A stretch of DNA of 16,616 nt from Candidatus Bipolaricaulota bacterium (lineage in GTDB: Bacteria; Bipolaricaulota; Bipolaricaulia; UBA7950; UBA9294): assembly GCA_021159105.1 (NCBI GenBank), contig JAGGSM010000129.1, forward strand, positions 1 to 16,616. Direction: 5' to 3'. Of the stretch, positions 6,904 through 14,293 are shown in pieces (positions within the stretch are counted from its first letter, which is position 1; every line of letters starts with the position of its first letter). Both the position numbers and the translations under genes were made by a program. Below the pieces are notes generated by a model. The model had not been told where the DNA came from, did not search any database, and saw nothing but the letters and a program-made list of their open reading frames with translations.

Positions 6904-7234
6904 TGTGGTCACCGCACTTGGACTTCAGGTGCTAACGAGTGGTGTTGGTTTCGATCGCGAGGTGAGAGGCGGCATCGTCTGCGACCTTCTCTCTATCGTG
7001 TTAGCTAAGGCACAACCGCAAGATATGTGGATCACGATTCAACGACATCAGAATATCGTCGCTGTCGCGAAGGTGACCTCTGTGGCAGGCGTAATCCTCG
7101 CCGATGGTATCGTGCCAGAACAGGATGTCATTGACAGGGCATCCGAGGAAGGAATACTGCTCCTCGCGACCAAAGAGTCGAGTTTTGTCGTGTGCGGAAA
7201 GCTGTTCGCACTCCTATCCTCGGAGGAAGAGTGA
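6887..7234 (+). CDS. DRTGG domain-containing protein (second copy)
   Basis: A 115-residue protein with the same domain type as the first gene of the operon but clearly diverged: VVTALGLQVLTSGVGFDREV, then GGIVCDLLSIVLAKAQPQDM, WITIQRHQNIVAVAKVTSVAGV, and GILLLATKESSFVVCGKLFALL. The FDREVRGG stretch (about residues 22-29) is the local counterpart of the DRTGG signature. ATG 6887 is used here; the adjacent ATG 6890 is better spaced from AGGAGG (6877-6882) and may be the true start. It overlaps the HATPase gene by 17 bases and the PHP gene by four (GTGA). Two non-identical DRTGG proteins flanking an ATPase suggest a three-part complex; that is inference. Confidence 0.78.
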   Translation: MMLLTDVVTALGLQVLTSGVGFDREVRGGIVCDLLSIVLAKAQPQDMWITIQRHQNIVAVAKVTSVAGVILADGIVPEQDVIDRASEEGILLLATKESSFVVCGKLFALLSSEEE

Positions 7235-7956
7235 GATCATACGTGGCTGACCTGCATATACACTCTTGCCTCTCCCCTTGCGGAAGTCTACGGATGTCCC
7301 CGCAAGCAATAGTAGACGCTGCCGTCGATCGTGGCATCGACGTCATCGCGCTCACCGATCACAACACCTGCGAGATGGGACCTGTTGTGGCTCACACCGC
7401 AAAGAAAGCAGGATTGGCTTTCCTGTACGGAATCGAAATCCAAACCCGTGAGGAGGTACATCTCCTTGCCTACTTCAACGATGCCAACGCCTGCAATGCG
7501 CTTTCAGAAGAGGTCTACGCATATCTTCCCGATGTAAGAAACGATCCCGAGTACTTCGGAGACCAGGTTGTTGTCGATGAACAAGATAACATCATCAGAA
7601 CAGAAGAGAAGCTGCTTCTCAACTCCATTGCTTTGTCCCTTGAGGATGTAACTGAACGTGTACGTGCACACGGCGGGCTGCCTGTTCCCGCACACATCGA
7701 CCGCGGAGCGTTCAGCCTTCTCGGGCAACTTGGATTCTTCCCCGAGACTACAGTCTATCCAATTGTGGAGGTTTGGGGAGCAACAGTACCAAACGAATGC
7801 GGGCAGAGGGCGATTCTCCGCTCCTCGGACGCACATGAACCTGAACAGATCGGGAGGCGAACGAGCGTCCTCACCATGGAGCGGGTGAGCGTGGAGGAGA
7901 TCCTGCTCGCCGCTGCGGGAGTGGGCGGCCGATCGATCCGATCTGAAGAATCTTAG
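7231..7956 (+). CDS. PHP domain-containing metal-dependent phosphoesterase
   Basis: A 241-residue protein of the PHP (polymerase and histidinol phosphatase) superfamily, hydrolases that use two or three metal ions to cleave phosphate esters. Metal ligands are readable: DLHIHS (H9, H11), LTDHN (D43, H44), GIEIQTREEVH (E69, H77), PVPAHIDR (H155) and SSDAHE (D200, H202). The start is GTG 7231, overlapping the previous stop (GTGA) and preceded by GGAGGAAGA; an in-frame ATG at 7192 lies within the preceding gene and lacks a ribosome site. PHP genes recur at this position in HydABC-type operons. A nucleotide or phosphoprotein substrate in signalling is possible, but the real substrate is unknown. 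Confidence 0.87.
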   Translation: MRSYVADLHIHSCLSPCGSLRMSPQAIVDAAVDRGIDVIALTDHNTCEMGPVVAHTAKKAGLAFLYGIEIQTREEVHLLAYFNDANACNALSEEVYAYLPDVRNDPEYFGDQVVVDEQDNIIRTEEKLLLNSIALSLEDVTERVRAHGGLPVPAHIDRGAFSLLGQLGFFPETTVYPIVEVWGATVPNECGQRAILRSSDAHEPEQIGRRTSVLTMERVSVEEILLAAAGVGGRSIRSEES

Positions 7957-7965
7957 GAGGTCGTA

Positions 7966-8445
7966 GTGAACGATGTACAGTTAAAGAACCCGATGTACGC
8001 TGAGCTAGATCGGGTTATCGATTCCTACCGCGACGCTAAGGGACCGCTGATTCAGGTCCTTCACCGCGCGCAAGAGATCTTCGGATACCTCCCACCCGAG
8101 GTACAACAGTTCGTCTCACAGCGGATGGGGATTCCTCCTTCCAAAGTCTACGGTGTCGTCACGTTCTACAACTTCTTTCGCACCGTTCCTCAAGGAAAGC
8201 ACGTGATCAATGTCTGTTTGGGGACAGCTTGCCACGTCAAAGGGGCGGACAGAGTTGTGGAGATACTTCGTGAAGAGTTAGGGATAGGAATCGGTCAAAC
8301 AACCGAGGACCGCCAATTCACCCTGTCTGCCGTCCGCTGCCTGGGCGCATGCGGCTTGGCTCCAGTGATGATGATCGATGAAGAGGTCTACGGCAAGCTT
8401 GACCGAGCAAAGATCAAACACGTTCTTCAACAGTACGCGTCATGA
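7966..8445 (+). CDS. hydC: HydC: NuoE-like [2Fe-2S] subunit of the hydrogenase (NADH dehydrogenase 24 kDa-like)
   Basis: A 159-residue thioredoxin-fold [2Fe-2S] protein of the NuoE/HoxE/HydC family, which passes electrons to or from the FMN subunit. The N-terminal helical region contains LIQVLHRAQEIFGYLPPEVQ, followed by VYGVVTFYNFF. All four cluster cysteines are present: C84 and C89 (CLGTAC) and C125 and C129 (CLGAC). The GTG at 7966 follows AGGAGG (7955-7960) with a five-base spacer. It begins the catalytic part of the operon; the stop codon overlaps the start of the next ATPase gene (ATGA). In bifurcating hydrogenases this subunit sits next to the HydB flavin, which fits its position ahead of hydB. 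Confidence 0.93.
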   Translation: MNDVQLKNPMYAELDRVIDSYRDAKGPLIQVLHRAQEIFGYLPPEVQQFVSQRMGIPPSKVYGVVTFYNFFRTVPQGKHVINVCLGTACHVKGADRVVEILREELGIGIGQTTEDRQFTLSAVRCLGACGLAPVMMIDEEVYGKLDRAKIKHVLQQYAS

Positions 8446-9002
8446 TGGAGGAGCTTGACATGCACATCTTAGATCTCGTACAGAACGCGCTCACCGCAAA
8501 AGCGGAAACGATCGAGGTCGCGTGCATCTGTCAAGACAATCAACTGACGCTGCGCGTCGCTGATGATGGAGTAGGGATGGACGCGGAAGTCCTGCAAGCA
8601 GTGAAAGAAGGATTTTTCTCGACGAAGAGTGAACGCAGCGTAGGGCTCGGAATCCCACTCCTCCGACAGACAGCGGAGCAGTGCGACGGAAGTTTCACAA
8701 TCGACAGCGTCCCCGGTAAGGGAACAACCGTCACCGCGACGTTCCGCAAGGACCACGTCGACCTTCCCCCATTTGGGAATCTCCAGGCGACGTTCCTCTC
8801 GATCCTAGCAACAAGCAGGGGGCGTCGCGTGAAGATTGACTACAAGTGTGACGGTAAGGAACTCTCGATCGATACGGCAGAGGTGATGGACATTCTCGGC
8901 GGGGTACCAATCGATCACCCCATGGTAATTGCATTCCTGAAGGACTATATCGCGGAAAGGCTAGGAGGAGACGATGAAGTTAGAAGATCTACGCAAGATT
9001 AG
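8442..9002 (+). CDS. ATP-binding protein with histidine-kinase-like ATPase domain (second HATPase)
   Basis: A 186-residue protein: an N-terminal GHKL ATPase domain (about residues 1-95) plus a C-terminal domain of about 90 residues that I do not recognise. The start MEELDMHILDLVQNAL matches the family pattern in which D11 and N15 take the N-box role; ADDGVGMD (40-47) is G1 and TKSERSVGLGIPLL (61-74) is G2. No dimerisation domain or phospho-acceptor histidine is present. ATG 8442 overlaps the hydC stop, but GGAGGAG (8447-8453) would serve an ATG at 8460 better; conservation of the ELxxHILD segment favours 8442 or 8445. Its insertion between hydC and hydB matches HydABC-type operons. The function is presumed regulatory or assembly-related, unproven. 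Confidence 0.82.
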   Translation: MMEELDMHILDLVQNALTAKAETIEVACICQDNQLTLRVADDGVGMDAEVLQAVKEGFFSTKSERSVGLGIPLLRQTAEQCDGSFTIDSVPGKGTTVTATFRKDHVDLPPFGNLQATFLSILATSRGRRVKIDYKCDGKELSIDTAEVMDILGGVPIDHPMVIAFLKDYIAERLGGDDEVRRSTQD

Positions 9003-9339
9003 AGAACAAGCGGCAAAGGAGCTTTCCCTACGCTCGGGAAAGGCACGAGTGAAGGTGATCGTGGGAATGGGAACGAGCGGCATCGCTGCCGGTGCGCGCG
9101 ACGTGTTGGCGGCGTTTGTCGATGAGATAAGCAAACGCGATCTGCGCGATGTTATGGTGACCCAGACCGGAGAGCGCGGCCTCTCTTCCTCGGAGCCTGT
9201 TGTGGAAGTAAGGGAAGCGGATAAACCGGTCATCGTGTACGGCGACATGACGGCAGAGAAGGCGCGCCGTGTCGTTACTGAACACATCGTGAACGGGAAC
9301 CCGGTTTCTGAATACACGATCGAGGTGAGGGAAGGATGA
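8974..9339 (+). CDS. Thioredoxin-like [2Fe-2S] ferredoxin-family protein without cysteines
   Basis: A 121-residue protein of the small thioredoxin-fold ferredoxin family that usually stands between the HATPase gene and hydB. The fold pattern is intact: KVIVGMGTSGIAAGARDVLAAF (27-48), DVMVTQTG (59-66), PVVEV, and VTEHIVNGNPVSEYTI near the C-terminus. The cluster ligands are gone: S35 where relatives, as I recall them, have GMGTCGIAAGA, and E67 and S71 in place of the C-x3-C of TGCxGLC. The translated protein contains no cysteine at all, so it cannot bind a normal [2Fe-2S] cluster. Family function is itself obscure; here a structural or regulatory role is more likely than electron transfer. ATG 8974 follows AGGAGGAG; the gene overlaps its neighbours by 29 and 4 bases. 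Confidence 0.8.
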   Translation: MKLEDLRKIREQAAKELSLRSGKARVKVIVGMGTSGIAAGARDVLAAFVDEISKRDLRDVMVTQTGERGLSSSEPVVEVREADKPVIVYGDMTAEKARRVVTEHIVNGNPVSEYTIEVREG

Positions 9340-11171
9340 CAAGAAGGCTGGACGTCCTGGTCTGTTCCGGAGCAGCATGCGTCTCCTCCCACAGCGCCGC
9401 GGTGCGCGATGCTCTCTCCCGCGAGATCGACGAAAATGGCCTATCCAACGAGATACGCATTGTCGAAACCGGATGCATGGGACCGTGCGAACTCGGTCCG
9501 GTCATGCTCGTCTACCCGGACGGAGCGTTCTACATCCACGTGAAACCTGAGGACGCCGCAGAGATCGTGCAGGAGCACTTCCTGAAGGGGCGCCCAGTGA
9601 AGCGGTTGCTGTGGGAGGACCCGGAGGCTCGCCGGATCGTGGAGGGCAAGAAGCAGATCCCATTCTTCGCAAAGCAGGTAAAGGTGGTCCTCAGGAACTG
9701 CGGACGCATCGATCCGGAGAACATCGAGGAATACATCGCTGCCGATGGCTATGAGGCTCTGGGGAAAGCACTTACACAGATGGCTCGGAATGAGGTCATC
9801 CAAGTGATCACCGACTCCGGTCTGCGCGGGCGTGGCGGAGCCGGCTTTCCCACAGGGAAGAAGTGGCAGTTCGTGGCAAGTGCCACCGGGGAGACAAAGT
9901 ACGTCGTCTGCAACGGTGATGAAGGGGACCCTGGTGCATTCATGGATCGCTCTCTCCTCGAAGGCGATCCCCACACGGTGATCGAAGGGATGACGATCGC
10001 AGCCTACGCTGTGGGAGCAAGTCGTGGCTATATCTACATCCGTGCTGAGTACCCACTGGCGATCAAGCGGCTGCAGATTGCGCTTGGGCAAGCACGCAAA
10101 ATGGGACTTCTTGGCGAGAACATCCTTGAAACCGGCTTCTCGTTCGATATCGAGGTGCGGATGGGCGCTGGTGCATTCGTCTGTGGCGAAGAGACAGCTC
10201 TCATCGCCTCTATTGAGGGTGAGCGCGGTATAGCGCGCGTACGTCCACCGTATCCAGCGGTGCGTGGTCTGTTCGGGATGCCCACCCTGATCAACAACGT
10301 GGAGACATGGGGGAACATCCGTCATATCGTCCTCAACGGAGCCGACTGGTTCCGCTCCATCGGGACGGAGAGGAGCCCGGGGACGAAGGTGTTCGCCCTG
10401 TCCGGCAAGGTAAAAAACACCGGTCTTGTCGAGATCCCCATGGGGATGACACTGCGCGAGTTGATATTCGACATCGGCGGGGGGATTCCAAACGGAAAGA
10501 AATTCAAGGCGGTGCAAACCGGTGGACCGTCCGGCGGTTGCATCCCGGAGAAGTACCTGGATACCCCGATCGACTATGAATCGCTGAAAGAACTGGGAGC
10601 GATCATGGGCTCGGGCGGAATGATCGTGATGGACGAGGACAACTGCATGGTGAACATCGCCAAATTCTTCCTCGAATTCACCAGCGATGAATCATGCGGG
10701 CAATGTGTCCCCTGCCGCACCGGACTCCCGCGCATGCTCGATATCCTCAAGCGCATCACCAGCGGCAACGGCACGATGGACGACCTGGATCTGTTACAAC
10801 ATCTGGGAGAAATGATCATCGAGACCTCGTTCTGCGGTCTGGGGAAGACGGCTCCCAATCCGGTGCTATCGACGCTTAAGTATTTTGAAGATGAGTATCG
10901 TGAGCACATCGAGGAGAAGAAGTGTCGGGCCAAGGTGTGCACCGATCTTATCGCCTATCGGATCGATGAAGACGCGTGTCGCGCCTGCGGCATCTGCGCT
11001 GTGAATTGCCCCGTTGGTGCAATCACCGGCGAGCTGGGTAAGCCACCGTACATTATCGACGAAGAGGCCTGTATCCGTTGTGGAACATGCCTTGAGGTCT
11101 GCCCCTTTGGTGCCGTACATGTATTGAGCGGTGAGTTGTGCAATCAAGACAAAAGGGAGGGTTCTAAGTGA
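9336..11171 (+). CDS. hydB: HydB: NuoF-like FMN/NAD(P)H-binding subunit with extra ferredoxin domains
   Basis: The 611-residue flavin subunit, where NAD(P)H and ferredoxin electrons are expected to split or merge. Domains in order: an N-terminal thioredoxin-like [2Fe-2S] domain (C10, C15, C47, C51); the NuoF core with GLRGRGGAGFPTGKKW (FMN), CNGDEGDPGAFMDR, GAGAFVCGEETALI and an SLBB-like segment; a [4Fe-4S] site ESCGQCVPCRTG with C454, C457, C460 and C500; and a C-terminal 2x[4Fe-4S] ferredoxin domain (C548, C551, C554, C558 and C579, C582, C585, C589). This full architecture is that of HydB from electron-bifurcating hydrogenases rather than of complex I NuoF, which lacks both end domains. 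The ATG overlaps the previous stop (ATGA). Bifurcation itself is inferred from homology. Confidence 0.93.
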   Translation: MTRRLDVLVCSGAACVSSHSAAVRDALSREIDENGLSNEIRIVETGCMGPCELGPVMLVYPDGAFYIHVKPEDAAEIVQEHFLKGRPVKRLLWEDPEARRIVEGKKQIPFFAKQVKVVLRNCGRIDPENIEEYIAADGYEALGKALTQMARNEVIQVITDSGLRGRGGAGFPTGKKWQFVASATGETKYVVCNGDEGDPGAFMDRSLLEGDPHTVIEGMTIAAYAVGASRGYIYIRAEYPLAIKRLQIALGQARKMGLLGENILETGFSFDIEVRMGAGAFVCGEETALIASIEGERGIARVRPPYPAVRGLFGMPTLINNVETWGNIRHIVLNGADWFRSIGTERSPGTKVFALSGKVKNTGLVEIPMGMTLRELIFDIGGGIPNGKKFKAVQTGGPSGGCIPEKYLDTPIDYESLKELGAIMGSGGMIVMDEDNCMVNIAKFFLEFTSDESCGQCVPCRTGLPRMLDILKRITSGNGTMDDLDLLQHLGEMIIETSFCGLGKTAPNPVLSTLKYFEDEYREHIEEKKCRAKVCTDLIAYRIDEDACRACGICAVNCPVGAITGELGKPPYIIDEEACIRCGTCLEVCPFGAVHVLSGELCNQDKREGSK

Positions 11172-11866
11172 AGGAGATACTCATTCGGATCGACGGAAAG
11201 GAAGTGAGCGCTCCTGCCGGGAGCACGATCCTGGAAGTGGCCAAACAACAAGGAATTCCCATTCCTACATTGTGCCATCTCGATGGTCTGAGCGACATCG
11301 GCGCGTGCAGAATGTGCATCGTTGACGTGGGCGGGAAGATCGTCACTTCCTGTACAACGAAGATTGCTGAAGGCATGGAGGTAATAACTAACAGCGACCG
11401 TTTAGCGGAGCTGCGGCGGCTCAATCTGGAACTCATCTTTGCCGAGCGAAACCATGTGTGCTCAATGTGTGTGTCCAATAACCACTGCGAGTTACAGGAT
11501 CTCGCTTGCGATCTCGGGATGCAGCACGTGGAAGTGCCATATGCCTACCCGAGGTTGTCGCTCGACGCCAGCCACCCTAAGTTCATCATCGACCAGAATC
11601 GCTGCATCCTGTGCGGCCGCTGCGTGCGGGTCTGCGCGGAGGTAGAGGGAGCACACGTGTGGGGAATCGCTGGACGTGGGAGTGAGGCGCGCGTGATCAC
11701 CGAGTTGGGAATAGATTGGGGCGATGCCGAAATGTGCACCGACTGCGGCAAGTGCGTCCAGGTCTGCCCAACTGGCGCGATCGTGGAGAAAGGTAAGGCC
11801 GCAGCTGAGATGGAGAAACATCCGGAACTCGTTACGACGCTGAAGGAGAGGAGGGAGAATGACTAA
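11168..11866 (+). CDS. hydA: HydA/HoxU-like iron-sulfur subunit ((2Fe-2S)-binding, NuoG N-terminus-like)
   Basis: A 232-residue FeS relay subunit between the flavin module and the [NiFe] module. Domains: an N-terminal [2Fe-2S] ferredoxin (C36, C47, C50, C62); a His-Cys [4Fe-4S] domain NHVCSMCVSNNHCELQ with H96, C98, C101, C107, where the H-x-C spacing is that of HoxU, not the H-x3-C of NuoG or [FeFe] HydA; and two [4Fe-4S] sites (C146, C149, C152, C156 and C190, C193, C196, C200). The protein ends there, with no H-cluster domain, so it is not an [FeFe] hydrogenase despite the name. The GTG start overlaps the hydB stop (GTGA) and follows AAAAGGGAGGG. It corresponds to HoxU of NAD-linked hydrogenases and to HydA of HydABCSL. 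Confidence 0.92.
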   Translation: MKEILIRIDGKEVSAPAGSTILEVAKQQGIPIPTLCHLDGLSDIGACRMCIVDVGGKIVTSCTTKIAEGMEVITNSDRLAELRRLNLELIFAERNHVCSMCVSNNHCELQDLACDLGMQHVEVPYAYPRLSLDASHPKFIIDQNRCILCGRCVRVCAEVEGAHVWGIAGRGSEARVITELGIDWGDAEMCTDCGKCVQVCPTGAIVEKGKAAAEMEKHPELVTTLKERREND

Positions 11867-12392
11867 GGTAAGAGTGGCCACCGTCTGGTTCAGCGGTTGC
11901 GCGGGGTGTCATATGTCGTTCCTCGACCTCGATGAGCTGCTGATCGACCTGGCCGAGCGCATCGAGATAGTTAAGAGCCCGGTTGTTGATACGAAGGAGT
12001 TCCCGGAGAATGTTGACGTTACGCTGATCGAAGGCGCGATCGCCAATGAAGAGCACTACGAACTGGTGCGCGAGATCCGCGAGCGCTCGAAGATTGTCAT
12101 TGCCATGGGCGACTGTGCAGTAACCGGCAATGTGCCTGCGATGCGCAATGGCATCTCAGTGAATGAGCTGCTGGAAGGTGTGTACGGGAACGAGCGAACG
12201 ACAACTGGAACCATCCCCAATGAGGTTGTACCCACGCTTCTCGCTCGCGTGCGCCCGGTGCATGAAGTAATACACGTGGACTACTTCCTTCACGGGTGTC
12301 CGCCACCGGCGGCAGTGATCGGCAAAGCCTTGCTGGCGTTGCTCGATGGCAAGACTCCAGAGCTGGTAGGACGCGACCTGAAATTTGGATAA
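11859..12392 (+). CDS. hydS: [NiFe] hydrogenase small subunit (HydS/HoxY-like)
   Basis: A 177-residue small subunit of a cytoplasmic group 3 [NiFe] hydrogenase. It carries the proximal [4Fe-4S] cluster that receives electrons from the NiFe site: WFSGCAGCHMSF (C14, C17), AMGDCAVTGN (C86) and FLHGCPPPA (C147), so all four ligands are present. Like HoxY, it lacks the C-terminal domain holding the medial and distal clusters of membrane-type enzymes and has no Tat signal, so the HydA chain must serve as the relay. ATG 11859 follows GGAGGGAG, and the gene overlaps hydA by eight bases. The large subunit follows after 12 bases, the largest gap in the operon. Confidence 0.95.
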   Translation: MTKVRVATVWFSGCAGCHMSFLDLDELLIDLAERIEIVKSPVVDTKEFPENVDVTLIEGAIANEEHYELVREIRERSKIVIAMGDCAVTGNVPAMRNGISVNELLEGVYGNERTTTGTIPNEVVPTLLARVRPVHEVIHVDYFLHGCPPPAAVIGKALLALLDGKTPELVGRDLKFG

Positions 12393-12404
12393 AGGAGTGG
12401 ACAT

Positions 12405-13826
12405 ATGACAAGAGAAATTCTGATTGATCCGGTGACGCGCATCGAGGGTCATGCCAAGATTACCATCTATCTCGACGACTCCGGAGAAGTGAACGATGCT
12501 CATTTCCACGTCACCGAACTGCGCGGGTTCGAGAAGTTCTGTGAGGGACGTACCCTGTGGGAGATGCCAGCACTGACTGCACGAATCTGCGGAATCTGTC
12601 CGGTCAGCCATATCCTCGCCTCGGCAAAGACCGGCGATGCTATCCTTGCTGTTCGGATACCCAAGGCGGCCGAGCTTCTGCGGCGGTTGATGAACGCCGC
12701 TCAGTTCGTTCAGTCACACGCTCTGAGCTTCTTCTACCTCTCGGCCCCAGACATGCTGCTCGGTTGGGACTCCGACCCGGCGCAGCGCAACGTGATCGGT
12801 CTGATCGGCGCAAATCCAGATTTGGCGCGCAAGGGGATCCGCCTGCGCTCCTTCGGTCAGCAAATCATCGAGCGACTAGGGGGAAAGAAGATCCATCCCG
12901 CCTGGGCCGTGCCCGGAGGAGTCAATAGAGCGCTTTCGAAGGAGGATGCTGATTTCATCAAAGCGAACCTTCCTGAGGCGCTGGACACGATCCGTATCAC
13001 ACTTGATCTATTCAAGTCTTCCTTCGCTGATCAGGAGACGCGCGGAATGCTCAGTGACTTCCCCAGCCTGTTCATGGGGCTTGTCTCTCCGGATGGGACA
13101 TGGGAGCACTATGACGGGAACATCCGTATCGTCGACTCGCAGGGGAACATTGTTGTCGATCAGTTCGATCCGGCTCATTACCCTGAAATCGTGCAGGAGG
13201 CCTCAGAGGGATGGAGTTACCTCAAGTTCCCTCATTATGCACCGCTTGGGTACCCGGAGGGCATGTACCGTGTCGGCCCACTCGGCCGCGTGAATGTGTG
13301 TGATCGCTTCGGCACGCCGCTCGCCGACGCTGAGCTGGAGGAGTTTCGCGCCGGCAGTCAAGAACGCTCGGGTAGGGTTTTCGATTATCACTACACTCGA
13401 TTAATGGAGATTCTGGCTTCTCTGGAACGGATGGAGCGCTTGATTAACGATGAGCGCATCCTGTCTCCGCGAATCCGCGCCGAGGCCGGGATCAACGAGC
13501 TCGAAGGTGTGGGCATTCACGAGGCCCCGCGAGGAACCCTGTTCCATCACTACAAGGTCGACGCAAACGGGGTCATCCAGTGGGTGAACCTGATCGTATC
13601 CACCGGCCAGAACAATCTCGCGATGAACCGCTCCATCAAGGAGATCGCGCAGAAGCACATCCACAGTGGAAAGTTTGATGAAGGCATCCTAAACCGCATC
13701 GAGGGTGGCATTAGGGCGTTTGATCCTTGTCTATCCTGCTCCGTGCACGCGGTCGGGCAGATGCCCCTGTTGGTGGAGCTGCGTACGCCGGATGGCGAGA
13801 CAGTGGATAGGCTCATCAGGGACTGA
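12405..13826 (+). CDS. hydL: [NiFe] hydrogenase large subunit (Ni/Fe hydrogenase subunit alpha, HydL/HoxH-like)
   Basis: The 473-residue catalytic subunit that interconverts H2 with protons and electrons at a Ni-Fe(CN)2CO centre. N-terminal metal ligands lie in RICGICPVSH (C62, C65) and the C-terminal pair in DPCLSCSVH (C442, C445, H448). After H448 come 25 residues starting AVGQMPLLVEL, the expected cleavable C-terminal extension removed once nickel is inserted. The N-terminal IDPVTRIEGH (7-16) is the family hallmark. The sequence and its HoxU/HoxY-like partners place it in group 3 (bidirectional, NAD(P)-linked, close to 3d); the exact subgroup needs a tree. ATG 12405 follows AAAGGAGTGG. Accessory hyp genes for building the metal centre are not in this window. 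Confidence 0.96.
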   Translation: MTREILIDPVTRIEGHAKITIYLDDSGEVNDAHFHVTELRGFEKFCEGRTLWEMPALTARICGICPVSHILASAKTGDAILAVRIPKAAELLRRLMNAAQFVQSHALSFFYLSAPDMLLGWDSDPAQRNVIGLIGANPDLARKGIRLRSFGQQIIERLGGKKIHPAWAVPGGVNRALSKEDADFIKANLPEALDTIRITLDLFKSSFADQETRGMLSDFPSLFMGLVSPDGTWEHYDGNIRIVDSQGNIVVDQFDPAHYPEIVQEASEGWSYLKFPHYAPLGYPEGMYRVGPLGRVNVCDRFGTPLADAELEEFRAGSQERSGRVFDYHYTRLMEILASLERMERLINDERILSPRIRAEAGINELEGVGIHEAPRGTLFHHYKVDANGVIQWVNLIVSTGQNNLAMNRSIKEIAQKHIHSGKFDEGILNRIEGGIRAFDPCLSCSVHAVGQMPLLVELRTPDGETVDRLIRD

Positions 13827-13827
13827 C

Positions 13828-14283
13828 ATGGATCTTGTCATCGGGGTGGGGAACACATTGCGGCGTGATGATGGCTTGGGACCGTTTATCGTCAACTCCT
13901 TACCGCCAATTGACGGAGTGCTAACGCTTGCCGTTCACCAACTGACCGCAGATCTTATAGAGCAGGTTAGCCGTGCCAAGCGCGTGCTGTTCATCGATGC
14001 AAGCACGGTCGATGAACCGATCGAGGTGAGACAGATTGCCGAACATAGCGCGTCCCTCGGCCATGTCTTCGGACCCGCTGCGCTGCTGAACCTAGCCAAG
14101 GGCATACACGGCAGCGCACCGGAAGGGTGGCTGCTGCCCGTCTCAGGGTACGACTTCGATTTTGGCGAGGAGTTGAGTCCGAAAGCTGCCGCCGTCGTTC
14201 CCACTGCGAAAGCGGTAGTCCTGAACTGGATTAACGATGGGGAAGAACATAGTTCGTCCCTTTGTAGCGATGATGTTGAATGA
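13828..14283 (+). CDS. Hydrogenase maturation protease (HycI/HoxW family)
   Basis: A 151-residue endopeptidase that probes nickel in the precursor large subunit and clips its C-terminal tail, here presumably between H448 and A449 of HydL. It begins MDLVIGVGNTLRRDDGLGP, the family signature G-x-GN-x4-DDG-x-G in which the second D takes the nickel-ligand position. FIDAS (about residues 55-59) supplies the second acidic site, and VSGYDFDFGEELSP is the conserved later segment. The ATG at 13828 is one base after the HydL stop; the frame opens further upstream, but only inside hydL. Placement directly after its substrate gene strongly suggests a dedicated pair. Confidence 0.92.
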   Translation: MDLVIGVGNTLRRDDGLGPFIVNSLPPIDGVLTLAVHQLTADLIEQVSRAKRVLFIDASTVDEPIEVRQIAEHSASLGHVFGPAALLNLAKGIHGSAPEGWLLPVSGYDFDFGEELSPKAAAVVPTAKAVVLNWINDGEEHSSSLCSDDVE

Positions 14284-14293
14284 GGAGGTACAT

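Noticed and set aside
9441..10517. 358-codon minus-strand open frame within hydB
   Set aside because: Antisense to a strongly conserved NuoF core; composition is typical of shadow translation and no known motif appears.
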